This document shows, one piece after another, positions 49,969-60,194 of a DNA stretch of 64,000 bases (the stretch's first letter is position 1; each line of letters opens with the position of its first letter). The notes beneath the pieces were generated by a model. That model had not been told where the DNA came from. It saw nothing but the letters and a program-made list of their open reading frames with translations, and made no database searches. A program made the translations under genes and the position numbers. Source of the DNA: an uncultured Niabella sp. (GTDB lineage: Bacteria > Bacteroidota > Bacteroidia > Chitinophagales > Chitinophagaceae); NCBI GenBank assembly GCA_934486785.1, contig CAKSQK010000006.1, positions 62,001 through 126,000 of the forward strand, in the 5' to 3' direction.

Positions 49969-52794
49969 TCACCGCGGTATCAAACCGACCGGTAATATCA
50001 GTTCAATAAAAGGCTTTTTGTTTTTAGTTAATGGATCCGGCTTTAACAGGTAACCGCCACGCACGCCAAATGTTATGGGGTGCTGGTTCCACCATTTGGT
50101 ATCAAACAACAATTCTGCTCCGGCACTCATAAGTTCTTTTTTAAAAGAAGTTTTTACGCCTGCAATTTGTGTGTAATCATAAAACAGGTTGGCCCGCAGC
50201 CGCTGTAAATAAAAGATATTGCCAAAGCCCGCGTCGGGGTAAGCTACCGGTAAATGATAATTAAAGGTCAAGCCCCAAAGCCGCGCAGAATCTACCGCAT
50301 GGTAACCCCTGGCAAACGGAAAGCGGTTGGCAAACACACGGTCTTGTTCGCCGTTTTGCTGGTAAGCGCCTGTTATGTAAAAACTGTGTGCAGCAAAAAT
50401 GCCTGGTGTAAAAATGGTGCCGCGGCCATAAAGTTGCCAGCCATTGTAAAAGTTGAGCGTGTGCCGGAACTGCGCGCCTGCATTATAACCCCACATGGGA
50501 TAGATATGCTGCCTGGCTCTTTGCACCTGCTGTGCCCATGAAAGCTGGTGCAGTAAATATCCGAATTTAACCGTGCGGAACGTATCGCGGTAAAAACCTT
50601 TATTAAAGTCTTTGCGGTAAAAATAAGTAGCGCCCCAGTTAAAAGATTTCTGGGTTTGGTTACTGGTCCAGCTCAACGGAATGTTGATGCCGGCATAGTT
50701 ATCCCACTGGTTCCACAGCCTGAGCCTGTTTGTAACGGTAATGTTCCTGTCAAACGTGTATTTGGAACCCACACTGATGAAGGGGAAAAGCCCTCCGTAT
50801 ACCACAGATCCGCCAACGGCGTGGCTGCCATCATTTTGATTGTACTGGTATTGCAGCACAGTTTCCACCGTGTTTAAAATATTATTACCATAAATGGAAA
50901 AATCAAAAATAGGATCATCATAGTTGGGGCGCCAGCTATGAAAGTTGAAAGGCCTTGTAAGTTTCGCATAGCGTGTTGAAGTAAAAGTTCTGCCTGGCAT
51001 GGCATCCATAAAACCGGATGTGTTCTGATGCTTACCAGATACGATACCGGATTGTTTATTTACAAAATGATTTTCATCTACCGCTTCCCAAATGCTTTCT
51101 TCAGTTTTTAGCTGATGAAGATGATAGCCTAAAGCTGTAAAATAACTGTAATTGATCCTGCCAAAACCGGCATTGGGAAAATGGCTGATCAAATGTGGTG
51201 ATCTGAGTTTCTGAAGGCTGCCCGTTAATACATTGGTGCAAAACACTTCATCTTTCAAACCCTGCGAAGCAGAAAAATAAATGTCATCGCCCTGCACGCT
51301 CACATACCCAACGGTGTTGAATGAAGGCGGTGTTATTTGTTGTATAGACTGGCTTTCAAAGTCTATCAGCCCGATAAAGGTTTTTGCATTTTGCAGGCGG
51401 ATGGCGGCAATTACTTTTCCATCCCGCCAGAACTTAGGGTCCGCAAAATAGCCGATGCTGTCAGCGGAAAAAGTTTTTTTAATTTCTCCATCTGCACTGT
51501 TAAGCAGTACCAATGAACTTCTACCGCCTGCCGAAACATGCGTGGCAACAACAGTTTCGCCGTCTTCCGAAATATCGGGGCTGAAATAATTGGTTCGATG
51601 CTGCAAGGTTTTTTGCTGGTTGGTTTTTACATTCAGCAATTTAATCACGCTGTAATTTTCCCATTGCCAGCGCGGGTGCGATTCAAAAGCTGCATATACC
51701 AGCCTGCCATTGCGGTAGCTGAACTGTTCATCAATGCTGATGTTGCGAAAGCGCAGCCTTTGCTCGCTACTATTATTTTTTATATAAAACGCGGCCCTTT
51801 GCGTATAAGAATTTTTTAAATACAGCAGGGAGTCAGCAGAGATTTGTTGCGGATAATAAATGTTAGAGACTACAGCCTGTTTACGGGTCAAAAAGTTTTT
51901 ACCCTGTAACTGGTAACCGGCAACTGGTAACTGGTAACCGCTTTCCTGCGTGTAAATATTTTTATAATACTCCAACGCCTGTTTAGTAAAATCTTTAAAC
52001 CGCAGTCCTGAATATTTTTTAACGGCTTTTTGCATGGGATAAAACCATCCCTTAAAAGCGCTGGCGTCCCTGGTTACGTTTGCCCAAAAACCCGGGCCAT
52101 ATTTTTCATAGCCGTAATTTACCAGCAGGTAGCCCAGCTCATAGTGCCCCGGTACGTAGTCTTTCACAGAGCCGTTGCGCAATTTCATCCAGCTATAATT
52201 TTTTCCTGCCTGCCATAGCGCCGGAAAGGCTTTTAAAAAAGAAGGCATTCTGCCGCGGCCCTGCGGGGAAAGAATGGTTTCATGGTGCACGGCGTCACCC
52301 TCAAAAAACCAGTTGGGAATGGACGCGTTGATGGCAAGCGCGTATCCTTCTTCACCCAAAACATAGTGCAGGGCTTTGCTTGCGCTGTTGAAAAAATTAT
52401 TGTATTGCTGAATATGGCGGTATTCATGCACGGCAAGCTGTGCCGCCCAGTTTACGGTACCCAGGCTGAAATTATCGGATGGCGGCGTCATAAAGAATTC
52501 GCTGCGGTAAGGGCCCAGCGCTGCATATCCGTTGGATACTGCCGTGCGCGGTTGCAACACAATGTTGATCTTTTGCAACCGGCTGCCCAGCGGCACAAAA
52601 TTTTTAGTTGCCACGGAATGAATAATATGGGCAATTTGCTGGGCGGCTGTGTCTGAACTTTGAGGGAAAATAATGCGCGCCGTATCGGTATTTAACTGCC
52701 GCCACCGGGTAGAGAACCGGTTGCCGCCAAATTCCTGCGCGCCTGAAGAAAAAAAACAAATAAGCAGTATGATGATGCCAATTAAATATTTCAC
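49969..52794 (-). CDS. Gluzincin-type metallopeptidase fused to beta-propeller and outer-membrane barrel-like domain
   Basis: A 941-residue exported protein with a signal peptide at residues 1-19. Residues about 25-290 form a peptidase-MA-like domain with the zinc motif HEYRH (in AVHEYRHIQQYNNF) and a downstream glutamate in NWFFEGDAVHHE as probable third ligand. Residues about 300-600 contain TolB/PD40-type propeller blades (SPDISEDGETVVATHV, ILNSADGEIKKTFSADS-like strands). The last third has alternating aromatic strands ending in ELILPVGLIPR, resembling an outer-membrane barrel. Residues 294-306 derive from a GYQLPVAGYQL microrepeat. Protease activity is inferred from the zinc motif only. 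Confidence 0.8.
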   Translation of the reverse strand: MKYLIGIIILLICFFSSGAQEFGGNRFSTRWRQLNTDTARIIFPQSSDTAAQQIAHIIHSVATKNFVPLGSRLQKINIVLQPRTAVSNGYAALGPYRSEFFMTPPSDNFSLGTVNWAAQLAVHEYRHIQQYNNFFNSASKALHYVLGEEGYALAINASIPNWFFEGDAVHHETILSPQGRGRMPSFLKAFPALWQAGKNYSWMKLRNGSVKDYVPGHYELGYLLVNYGYEKYGPGFWANVTRDASAFKGWFYPMQKAVKKYSGLRFKDFTKQALEYYKNIYTQESGYQLPVAGYQLQGKNFLTRKQAVVSNIYYPQQISADSLLYLKNSYTQRAAFYIKNNSSEQRLRFRNISIDEQFSYRNGRLVYAAFESHPRWQWENYSVIKLLNVKTNQQKTLQHRTNYFSPDISEDGETVVATHVSAGGRSSLVLLNSADGEIKKTFSADSIGYFADPKFWRDGKVIAAIRLQNAKTFIGLIDFESQSIQQITPPSFNTVGYVSVQGDDIYFSASQGLKDEVFCTNVLTGSLQKLRSPHLISHFPNAGFGRINYSYFTALGYHLHQLKTEESIWEAVDENHFVNKQSGIVSGKHQNTSGFMDAMPGRTFTSTRYAKLTRPFNFHSWRPNYDDPIFDFSIYGNNILNTVETVLQYQYNQNDGSHAVGGSVVYGGLFPFISVGSKYTFDRNITVTNRLRLWNQWDNYAGINIPLSWTSNQTQKSFNWGATYFYRKDFNKGFYRDTFRTVKFGYLLHQLSWAQQVQRARQHIYPMWGYNAGAQFRHTLNFYNGWQLYGRGTIFTPGIFAAHSFYITGAYQQNGEQDRVFANRFPFARGYHAVDSARLWGLTFNYHLPVAYPDAGFGNIFYLQRLRANLFYDYTQIAGVKTSFKKELMSAGAELLFDTKWWNQHPITFGVRGGYLLKPDPLTKNKKPFIELILPVGLIPR
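51907..51940. repeat. Degenerate (A)ACTGGTAACC microrepeat inside a coding region
   Basis: About three units of the pattern AACTGGTAAC/CGG lie in frame within the metallopeptidase gene and are translated as GYQLPVAGYQL. The unit is low-complexity and different from neighbouring coding sequence. It lies at the junction between the peptidase and propeller domains, where an insertion would be tolerated. Confidence 0.65.
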
Positions 52795-53043
52795 AAACAG
52801 CGGTTATATTTACAATATAAACTTAAATGATACGTTTGCCATACGTAAAACATCATTACTTTGGCTTTTGATACAATAATGTAAATGTATTATTAATTCT
52901 TTGTCAAAAACAGTTGATTTTGAATAGAAAGTTATTGGCTGGTACACCTGGCAGTTGTATGCTGATTTACAGAACACTGTGCGCAAATTTGTTTCAGGCT
53001 GCTGAATAATTTAATTTTACAAATAATTTAATCTGGACATTCC

Positions 53044-56000
53044 CTGAAGAAATTCAAAAAAATATTACTCATCACGCTGGCATGCCTGTTTTTGCTGCTG
53101 GCTGCCGTTTGGTTTCTTATACAAACACCGCCTGTTCAAAACTGGATTATAGGAAAAGTAACGGGCAGGCTTTCCCGGGACCTGGAAACTAAAATAGAGA
53201 TCAGGCGGGTGGATTTTTCGTTTTTCGATAAAATGCATTTGCTGGGCGTGCTGGTAGAAGACCGGCAAAAAGACACCATCCTCAGCGCAGGAGAAATGAC
53301 CGTAAATATCACAGACTGGTTTTTTCTTAAAAAGAATATTGAACTGGAATACATCGGCCTGAAGGATGCCTACATCAACCTGCAAAGAGATGATTCTGTT
53401 TGGAGGCACCAGTTTTTGCTTGATTATTTTACTTCGCCTGCGGCGGAAAAAAAGCCTGAGAAGGACAATGCCATCAGTATTGCTTTTAAAGAAGTAGACC
53501 TTCAAAACATTCACGTAAAGCAGCGCGATGCCTGGCTGGGGCAGGATATGACCATAGCGCTTGCCTCGCTGCATACCAACCCGCGCAACGTGGATTTTAA
53601 TAATAAGGTTATTGACATCAGCTCGCTGCACATCAGCAAACCATATTTTGCGCTTCGGGCATACAAAGGTGCAAAGCCGCGCAATGACATTGAGAAAGCG
53701 CCGCCGGTTGTTGCAAAAGATACCACGCAGCCCCAATGGAACGCGGGCAACTGGAGCATCAAAGCCGTGCACGTGTCGCTAAGAGACGGAACATTTAAAA
53801 GCGACAATGACTCAAGGCCTTTAGACCCGCGCGCGTTTGACGGGCAACACATCGGGTTTTCAAAAATCTACGCCGACCTTAGAGATGTGGCCTGGCGTAT
53901 GGATACCATTACGGCCCGCATCAACCTGAGTACCCGCGAGCGCAGCGGTTTTGAGGTAAAACACCTGATCGCTAACGCGAAAGTTACGCCGCAGGAAATG
54001 ACCTTTCGCAACCTCGACATCCGCACCAATAACAGCTCTTTGCGCAATTACTTTAGTATGCGGTTTGCAAAGTTTGCAGACATGAGCGATTTCATTAACA
54101 AAGTAAGAATGGATGGCGTGTTTGACCGCTCGCAAATTCACAGCGACGATATTGCTTATTTTGCACCGGCATTAAAAACCTGGAAGAAAAACATTACACT
54201 TTCAGGCCGCATCTCCGGCCCGGTGGCTGCCCTTAGCGGCAGGGGCCTTGTCATCAGCGCGGGGCCGAATACTTCTTTCGTGGGCAATGCTTCGCTGAAC
54301 GGGTTGCCCGATATCAATAATACATTTTTAAATATTGCTGCCGCGCCGCTTAAAACCACTTATGCTGATGCAGTGGCATTTGCACCCGCACTAAAAACCA
54401 TCAAAGGGGCTGACCTGGCTAGCCTGAAGTATGTAAATTTTACAGGCAATTTTACGGGCTTTATCAGAGATTTTGTAACCTCGGGTACTATTCACACGGC
54501 GCTGGGCAATGTGGTGGCAGATGTAAACATGAAATTGCCTGCCGGCAGAAACCCCGTTTATTCAGGCAGCGTTGCCACGCCTGATTTTAACCTGGGCGCT
54601 TTGCTCAACGATAAAAGGTTTGGGCATGTAAGCCTGAATGCCCGCTTAAAAGGCGCGGGCTTTAATCCGCAAAAAGGAAATATTGCCATCGAGTCAAACA
54701 TCAGGTATGCAGATTTTAATAACTACCGCTACCAGCAGATTGCGCTGGATGGCGAAGTGAACCGCAATGTGTTTGATGGCCATATCAAAAGCAACGATCC
54801 TAACGCAAGGCTTACGCTGAACGGCCTTGTGAATTATAGCGAAAAACTGCCGGCCTTCAACTTCATGGCTGAAATTGATACCCTGAATTTGAAGAAGCTG
54901 AATTTTACCGAAGCTAATCTTTCTGTGGAAGGACGCATTAATGCCAATTTTACAGGAAACAACATTGATGATTTTTTAGGCAGCGCTAATATCAGTGAGG
55001 CCACGGTGATGAATAACGGCAATCCACTGTCTTTTGATTCGCTGTCATTAACATCAACAATTATTGAGGGAGAAAAACACCTCATTGTGCAGTCAAACGA
55101 ATTCAGAGCCAGCCTTATGGGACAGTTTAATATCAGCGATCTGCCCAACTCATTTAAGCTGTTTTTAAGCAGGTATTATCCGGCTTATATTAAAGCGCCG
55201 GTAAACACACCGAACAACCAGGTGTTTTCATTTGACATCAGTACCGAGGTTGTAGAAGGGTATATTCATCTTATAGACAGCAGTTTATACGGATTTAACA
55301 ACAGCAACATTACCGGCAGCATCAATACTATAACAAACAACTTGTCAGTAAACGCTATTGTACCCTGGTTTAAGTACCAGCAGTATAGTTTTTCTGATGC
55401 TATTATAAAAGCCGGTGGCAATTATGAAAAACTGCAGATAACCGGTCAAACCACTAACATTATTATAGGCGACAGTTTGAATATTCCTTTGGCAACATTT
55501 GATATTACGGCTCAGAATGATGTTTCAACCGTAAGAATATTTTCAGGCGGCAACCCCACGGTAGACCAGGCGCGGCTGAATGCTGTTGTTACTACTTACA
55601 ATGATGGCATAAACATCACTTTTGAACCATCAAGTTTTGTATTAAATGGTAAAACCTGGCAAATAGAAGAAAAAGGCGAATTAGAGTTCAGAAGAAACAC
55701 GCCGGCACACGGGCTGCTGTTTTTAAAAGAGGGCAATCAGGAAATCCGAATTCGAACACTGCCATCTGATGTGGGAAGTTGGAATGATATATCTATTGAT
55801 ATTAAAAATTTGATACTCGGAGATATTGCACCGTACATTTTACCACGCAACAGGCTTGAAGGATTGGTAAATGCCAGCGTTATGCTTGAAAACCCGGGTA
55901 AAAAAATGCGGGTGATTTCAAACGATTTTATCGGGCGTGCAATAAGATTTGACAATGATTCTTTAGGAGATGTAACGGCAAAATTTGTTTATGATGCGCT

Positions 56001-57969
56001 GACACAGGAACTGGTGGTAAATGGTAAAACCCTTAACCCCGAGCAGAAAGACCTTGCCTTTAACATTCATCTTTACCTGAAGGATAAGGAAAGCCAGCAA
56101 AAAAATGTGATCGCCCTGAACGCGAACCGTTTCGACCTGAAATACCTCAACCGCTTTCTGGATGTATTGTTTTCCGATATCAGCGGAGATGTAACCGGTA
56201 ATTTTGAAGTGCGGGGCCCACTAAATGCATTATATGTTGTGGGCAAAGGGCGGCTGCAAAATGCGGGTCTTAAAGTAAACTTTACGCAATGCTACTACCA
56301 AATAGAAGACAGAGAAATAGAGCTGCTGGAGGATAGAATAGAACTTGATAATATTGTATTACGCGATACAGTGACCAACAATCCCGTTTACCTGATGGGT
56401 AGCATTATGCACAACGCGTTCGATGATATGTTCTTCGACATCACCGTTTCTACCCGTAAGCCCGGCACACGAGACCCAGGCAATAATCGACCGGTGCAGG
56501 TTTTAAGAACCACATACAATGATAACCGCCTGTTTTACGGAGATGTAAAAGCCACCGGCTCGTTCGTATTGCTTGGCCCGGCTGATAATACTTATATGAA
56601 AATTGATGCAATTGCATCGGATGAAGATGAAAGTACGTTTACCATTGCTTCGGGGGATAGCCGCGCAGGCCAAATGCCCGAATGGTTGGTAGAAAGAAAA
56701 TTTGGTGAGGCTATGGCAGACAGCATTTACAGGAGTGCTACGTCATCAAATATGGTATACGAACTTGACGTAACAGCCAATCCCAAGGTGTTGATGAAGT
56801 TTGTAATGGATGACCTTACAGGTGATGAGATCAAAGGACGCGGCTATGGAACTTTAAACGTTAGATCGGGCTCGCGCGAGCCGCTGGCCATTCGCGGCCG
56901 CTTTGATATAGAGGAAGGCAGCTACAATTATACTTTTCAGTCGTTTTTTAAACGGCCGTTTGAGATCATCAAGGGAACTGAGAATTTTATTTCCTGGAAT
57001 GGTGACCCCATGAATGCCACCATTAATTTCAATGCACAATACAAAGCAGAACGCGTAAGTTTTGCCCCGTTGGCCGCAGGATCAGATATTGACGCCAGCT
57101 ACGCGAATACACGTGAAAATGTATTTGTAACCGCTCGACTTTCGGGTAATTTATTCAAGCCCGATTTTCAATTTGGCATTGAACTGGATCCTAACAGCAG
57201 GTATAACAATGATTTTAACGTGGGCAATGCACTGGCGCAGGTGCAGCGAAGGCCGGAAGAGGTGACCCGGCAGGTAACGTACCTGATCGTGTTTAACAGT
57301 TTTGCGCCACCCGAAACAGGTGTGGCAAGCGCCGCGGGCGAGTTTGGCAGCGCTGTGAACGAGCTGGGCTATAACACCATTTCCAGTTTATCAGGTATAT
57401 TGTTCAACGAGATCAATAAAAAGCTGAACAATGAGCTGGCAAAACTATTAGGCGCAAAAGTTAGCGTGGTTTTCAGCGGCAGCGTTTATAACAGAAACCT
57501 TCTTACATCGGGTACAGGCTTCCACATCAACCAGGCTAATTTAAGCGGCGCGCTGCGGGTGCCCTTGTTCAACGACAGGTTTGTTATTTCCCTGGGCAGC
57601 TCCATGGAAGTTCCCTTGCAGTCATCGCTGCAGCAAACCGTGCAGTTTTTGCCGGATGTAACGCTTGAATGGTTGATCAACAATAGTGGTACCATTCGTG
57701 CCAACCTGTTTTATCGCGAAAGCCTGGACTTTATTACAAGTTCAAGCACCGGGGCAGCCAAGCTGCAACGCACGGGCATGGGCCTTTCCTTTAAAAGAGA
57801 ATTTGACAGGCTGGGAGAACTGTTTACCAATGTTAGAAAAAGAACCCTGCGTGAAATACAATCAACCGAGCAACAGCAGCCTGTTGATATGCTCAGGCGT
57901 GTTCCAACAACGCCAGACCCGGGCGTTGATCCCGAACCATTGAAACCGCGCGTGGCGCCTAAAAACTAA
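53044..57969 (+). CDS. TamB-like translocation/assembly module protein, probable CTG start
   Basis: A giant AsmA/TamB-family protein, about 1641 residues, spanning the periplasm as a lipid-transfer-type beta-groove. The N-terminal signal anchor reads KKFKKILLITLACLFLLLAA and is followed by TPPVQNWIIGKVTGRLSRDLETKIEIRRVDFSF. Repeated beta-strand blocks fill the middle, and the C-terminal DUF490-type domain (residues about 1150-1560) contains FNAQYKAERVSFAPLA and SGNLFKPDFQFGIELD. No ATG precedes the anchor: a stop at 53029-53031 leaves only the CTG at 53044. A TTG at 53092 would cut the anchor in half. The gene is alone on its strand here. Confidence 0.88.
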   Translation: MKKFKKILLITLACLFLLLAAVWFLIQTPPVQNWIIGKVTGRLSRDLETKIEIRRVDFSFFDKMHLLGVLVEDRQKDTILSAGEMTVNITDWFFLKKNIELEYIGLKDAYINLQRDDSVWRHQFLLDYFTSPAAEKKPEKDNAISIAFKEVDLQNIHVKQRDAWLGQDMTIALASLHTNPRNVDFNNKVIDISSLHISKPYFALRAYKGAKPRNDIEKAPPVVAKDTTQPQWNAGNWSIKAVHVSLRDGTFKSDNDSRPLDPRAFDGQHIGFSKIYADLRDVAWRMDTITARINLSTRERSGFEVKHLIANAKVTPQEMTFRNLDIRTNNSSLRNYFSMRFAKFADMSDFINKVRMDGVFDRSQIHSDDIAYFAPALKTWKKNITLSGRISGPVAALSGRGLVISAGPNTSFVGNASLNGLPDINNTFLNIAAAPLKTTYADAVAFAPALKTIKGADLASLKYVNFTGNFTGFIRDFVTSGTIHTALGNVVADVNMKLPAGRNPVYSGSVATPDFNLGALLNDKRFGHVSLNARLKGAGFNPQKGNIAIESNIRYADFNNYRYQQIALDGEVNRNVFDGHIKSNDPNARLTLNGLVNYSEKLPAFNFMAEIDTLNLKKLNFTEANLSVEGRINANFTGNNIDDFLGSANISEATVMNNGNPLSFDSLSLTSTIIEGEKHLIVQSNEFRASLMGQFNISDLPNSFKLFLSRYYPAYIKAPVNTPNNQVFSFDISTEVVEGYIHLIDSSLYGFNNSNITGSINTITNNLSVNAIVPWFKYQQYSFSDAIIKAGGNYEKLQITGQTTNIIIGDSLNIPLATFDITAQNDVSTVRIFSGGNPTVDQARLNAVVTTYNDGINITFEPSSFVLNGKTWQIEEKGELEFRRNTPAHGLLFLKEGNQEIRIRTLPSDVGSWNDISIDIKNLILGDIAPYILPRNRLEGLVNASVMLENPGKKMRVISNDFIGRAIRFDNDSLGDVTAKFVYDALTQELVVNGKTLNPEQKDLAFNIHLYLKDKESQQKNVIALNANRFDLKYLNRFLDVLFSDISGDVTGNFEVRGPLNALYVVGKGRLQNAGLKVNFTQCYYQIEDREIELLEDRIELDNIVLRDTVTNNPVYLMGSIMHNAFDDMFFDITVSTRKPGTRDPGNNRPVQVLRTTYNDNRLFYGDVKATGSFVLLGPADNTYMKIDAIASDEDESTFTIASGDSRAGQMPEWLVERKFGEAMADSIYRSATSSNMVYELDVTANPKVLMKFVMDDLTGDEIKGRGYGTLNVRSGSREPLAIRGRFDIEEGSYNYTFQSFFKRPFEIIKGTENFISWNGDPMNATINFNAQYKAERVSFAPLAAGSDIDASYANTRENVFVTARLSGNLFKPDFQFGIELDPNSRYNNDFNVGNALAQVQRRPEEVTRQVTYLIVFNSFAPPETGVASAAGEFGSAVNELGYNTISSLSGILFNEINKKLNNELAKLLGAKVSVVFSGSVYNRNLLTSGTGFHINQANLSGALRVPLFNDRFVISLGSSMEVPLQSSLQQTVQFLPDVTLEWLINNSGTIRANLFYRESLDFITSSSTGAAKLQRTGMGLSFKREFDRLGELFTNVRKRTLREIQSTEQQQPVDMLRRVPTTPDPGVDPEPLKPRVAPKN

Positions 57970-58002
57970 CGTTGGAAAAAAAATCGCTTGCGGTGAAAAG
58001 TG

Positions 58003-58010
58003 TACATTTG
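58003..58010 (+). promoter_or_regulatory. Candidate -7 box for the YggS-family gene
   Basis: TACATTTG matches TAnnTTTG and lies 25 bp before the ATG at 58036. It overlaps the GTG that would extend the frame to 58000, arguing against that longer start. Confidence 0.5.
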
Positions 58011-58035
58011 TGTGCAGCAAAAAGTAAATGTTCAC

Positions 58036-58704
58036 ATGTCCGTTAACAAACAAAATTATCAGGAAATTTTATCACAATTGCAGCCTGGCGGCGTAACGCT
58101 GGTGGCTGTATCAAAAATAAAACCCGTTTCAGATATTGAGGCATTGCACGCCTTAGGGCAAAAAGATTTTGGTGAAAATTATGTTCAGGAACTTTTAGAA
58201 AAAGCAAGGGCAGCGCCACCCGGTATACGCTGGCATTTTATCGGCCATTTGCAAAGCAACAAAGTAAAATACATTGCGCCATTCATACACCTGATACACG
58301 GTGTGGACAGCGAAAAGCTATTAAAAGAAATTGACAAACAGGGCAGGAAAAACGGCCGTGCGATCAACTGCCTGTTGCAGGTGCACATTGCGCAGGAAGT
58401 AACAAAATTTGGTTTTGATGCAGATGAGGTAACCGCTTTGATCAGTAAAATAACAGCCGGCGAATCATCATTTGAACACGTAAATATTTGCGGGCTGATG
58501 GGCATGGCGTCTTTTAGCGATGACCTGCAAAAAGTAAGAAGTGAATTTGAGTTTCTGGCAGCCTTATATAAAAACCTGCAGGCGGCGATGCCATCATTTA
58601 ATACGTTGAGTATGGGCATGAGCGGCGATTACAAACTGGCTGTTGAATGCGGCAGTACAATGGTGCGCATTGGCAGCCTGTTGTTTGGCGCAAGAATTCA
58701 ATAA
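58036..58704 (+). CDS. YggS/PROSC-family pyridoxal-phosphate homeostasis protein
   Basis: A 222-residue single-domain PLP-binding protein with alanine-racemase-type TIM barrel. It keeps free PLP and amino-acid pools balanced rather than catalysing a known reaction. The PLP lysine is in LVAVSKIKP near residue 28. HFIGHLQSNKVK, FGENYVQELL and the phosphate-binding C-terminus LSMGMSGDYKLAVECGSTMVRIGSLLFGAR are diagnostic. Start ATG at 58036 rather than the GTG at 58000, which overlaps the promoter box. Confidence 0.95.
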   Translation: MSVNKQNYQEILSQLQPGGVTLVAVSKIKPVSDIEALHALGQKDFGENYVQELLEKARAAPPGIRWHFIGHLQSNKVKYIAPFIHLIHGVDSEKLLKEIDKQGRKNGRAINCLLQVHIAQEVTKFGFDADEVTALISKITAGESSFEHVNICGLMGMASFSDDLQKVRSEFEFLAALYKNLQAAMPSFNTLSMGMSGDYKLAVECGSTMVRIGSLLFGARIQ

Positions 58705-58728
58705 AATTTAATAGTTCAACGCTTCCTG

Positions 58729-59673
58729 ATGAAAACCCGGTTCTTATTCATTTTTTCAATACTGATAATTGCGCACGCATGCAAAAAAGTAATTACCAAT
58801 GCTCCCGTGGTTGCACCTCCGGTGGAGGATACGGTAAACCTAAAAAGTTATCATAAGAACATTACTATTGTAAACTGGAACATTGAATGGTTTGGCAGCA
58901 GCGAGATGTTTAGCGGAAACCTGGGCGTGCAGGAAGCCAACGCGGCAAAAATTTTAAAGTACTTAAATGCTGACCTGTACGGCATTTGCGAGGTGGTTGA
59001 TACGGCACGTTTTGGCCACATGGTACGCACCGCGCTTGGCGATGAATTTCGTTATAAAATATCTTATTATCCTACCATGGCCGGTTCGCAAAAGCTGGCT
59101 TTTGTTTATAACCGTCATATTTTTCGCAATGTAACGGTACGGCCATTTTTAGGGTTAAGCGCCAATGCCTATTATTATTTCGCACAGCGTTTCCCGTTTT
59201 TATTGAAAGCAGAGGTTGTGGTAAACGATAAAAGAAACCTGGTGCATTTCTTTCTGCTTCATGCAAAGGCCAATGCTGACAACGACAGCTATACCAGGCG
59301 GCTGAATGGATCGGTAGAAATGAAAGACAGCCTGGACAGGCATTACAGCGGGAAATACATAATGATCATTGGAGATTATAACGATCACTTGAGCGGAAGT
59401 ATTGTTGCGGGAAGGCCTTCTCCTTATCAAAACTTTGTAAATGATGCCGGCTATGATCCGGTCACATTGCCATTGAACACAACGGGTTACCAGTCTACAA
59501 TTTATTATCCTAACTCTGTTATTGATCAGCAAATGATCAGCAGCAATATGAGCAAATGGTACATCGCTTCTTCAGCAAAGATCAGAACCGATGTAACGCA
59601 GCCCGTGCCTGATTTTAACACGGCCAATACATCTGACCACTACCCTGTATCCTCTATGTACAACATACGATAG
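58729..59673 (+). CDS. Endonuclease/exonuclease/phosphatase-family lipoprotein
   Basis: A 314-residue protein with a lipoprotein signal (MKTRFLFIFSILIIAHAC, lipobox cysteine at residue 18). The EEP fold shows NWNIEWFG, the metal-binding ICEVVD glutamate, HLKAN-type FFLLHAKANAD, IIGDYNDHL and the terminal catalytic TSDHYPV. The substrate of the metal-dependent phosphoesterase could be DNA, phospholipid or inositol phosphate. Its location outside the cytoplasm favours nutrient scavenging or nuclease roles. Confidence 0.87.
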   Translation: MKTRFLFIFSILIIAHACKKVITNAPVVAPPVEDTVNLKSYHKNITIVNWNIEWFGSSEMFSGNLGVQEANAAKILKYLNADLYGICEVVDTARFGHMVRTALGDEFRYKISYYPTMAGSQKLAFVYNRHIFRNVTVRPFLGLSANAYYYFAQRFPFLLKAEVVVNDKRNLVHFFLLHAKANADNDSYTRRLNGSVEMKDSLDRHYSGKYIMIIGDYNDHLSGSIVAGRPSPYQNFVNDAGYDPVTLPLNTTGYQSTIYYPNSVIDQQMISSNMSKWYIASSAKIRTDVTQPVPDFNTANTSDHYPVSSMYNIR

Positions 59674-59763
59674 CGGCTGTTTTTACTGGCAACTCTGCTG
59701 CATTTTTTTTGAAAAATGAATTATCTTGCTATCATATCTACAAAACGCTCTGTCAAAACATTT

Positions 59764-60183
59764 ATGCAACAGAACAAAATAAAAGTTTCCGCAATTGTTC
59801 ATGCCGGGCCTGAAACGGTTTGGGACAGTTTTACCAACCCGGCGCATATTACCAGCTGGAACTTTGCAAGCGATGGCTGGCAATGCAGCAGCGCCACAAA
59901 TAACCTGGAACAGGGCGGAAGTTTTTCCTATCGCATGGAAGCAAAAGACGGTTCAGCCGGTTTTGATTTTGAAGGTGTTTATAACTTCATCATCCCTTTT
60001 GAAAAAATAGAATTTACTTTAGGTGACGGCAGGAAAACAGAAGTGCTGTTTAAAAAGATTGATGGCAGCACAACAGAAGTGGTGGAAATGTTTGAGCCTG
60101 ATAACGATCACCCGGCCGAACTACAAAAACAGGGCTGGCAGGCCATATTAAACCAATTTAAAAAATACACTGAATTGCTGTAA
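59764..60183 (+). CDS. SRPBCC/AHSA1-family START-like protein (1)
   Basis: A 139-residue helix-grip protein. ATG at 59764 gives QQNKIKVSAIVHAGPETVWDSFTNPAHITSWNFASDGWQC, the canonical SRPBCC opening; the frame from 59716 adds 16 unrelated residues. The C-terminal helix holds GWQAILNQFKKYTELL. Such proteins bind hydrophobic ligands or act in stress response. The next three genes are of similar stress- or ligand-binding type. Confidence 0.86.
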   Translation: MQQNKIKVSAIVHAGPETVWDSFTNPAHITSWNFASDGWQCSSATNNLEQGGSFSYRMEAKDGSAGFDFEGVYNFIIPFEKIEFTLGDGRKTEVLFKKIDGSTTEVVEMFEPDNDHPAELQKQGWQAILNQFKKYTELL

Positions 60184-60194
60184 CAATTATTTGT

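Noticed and set aside
52831..52838. TACGTTTG as a promoter for the TamB-like gene
   Set aside because: It fits the -7 consensus but lies more than 200 bp before the coding start with no -33 box; chance match is as likely.
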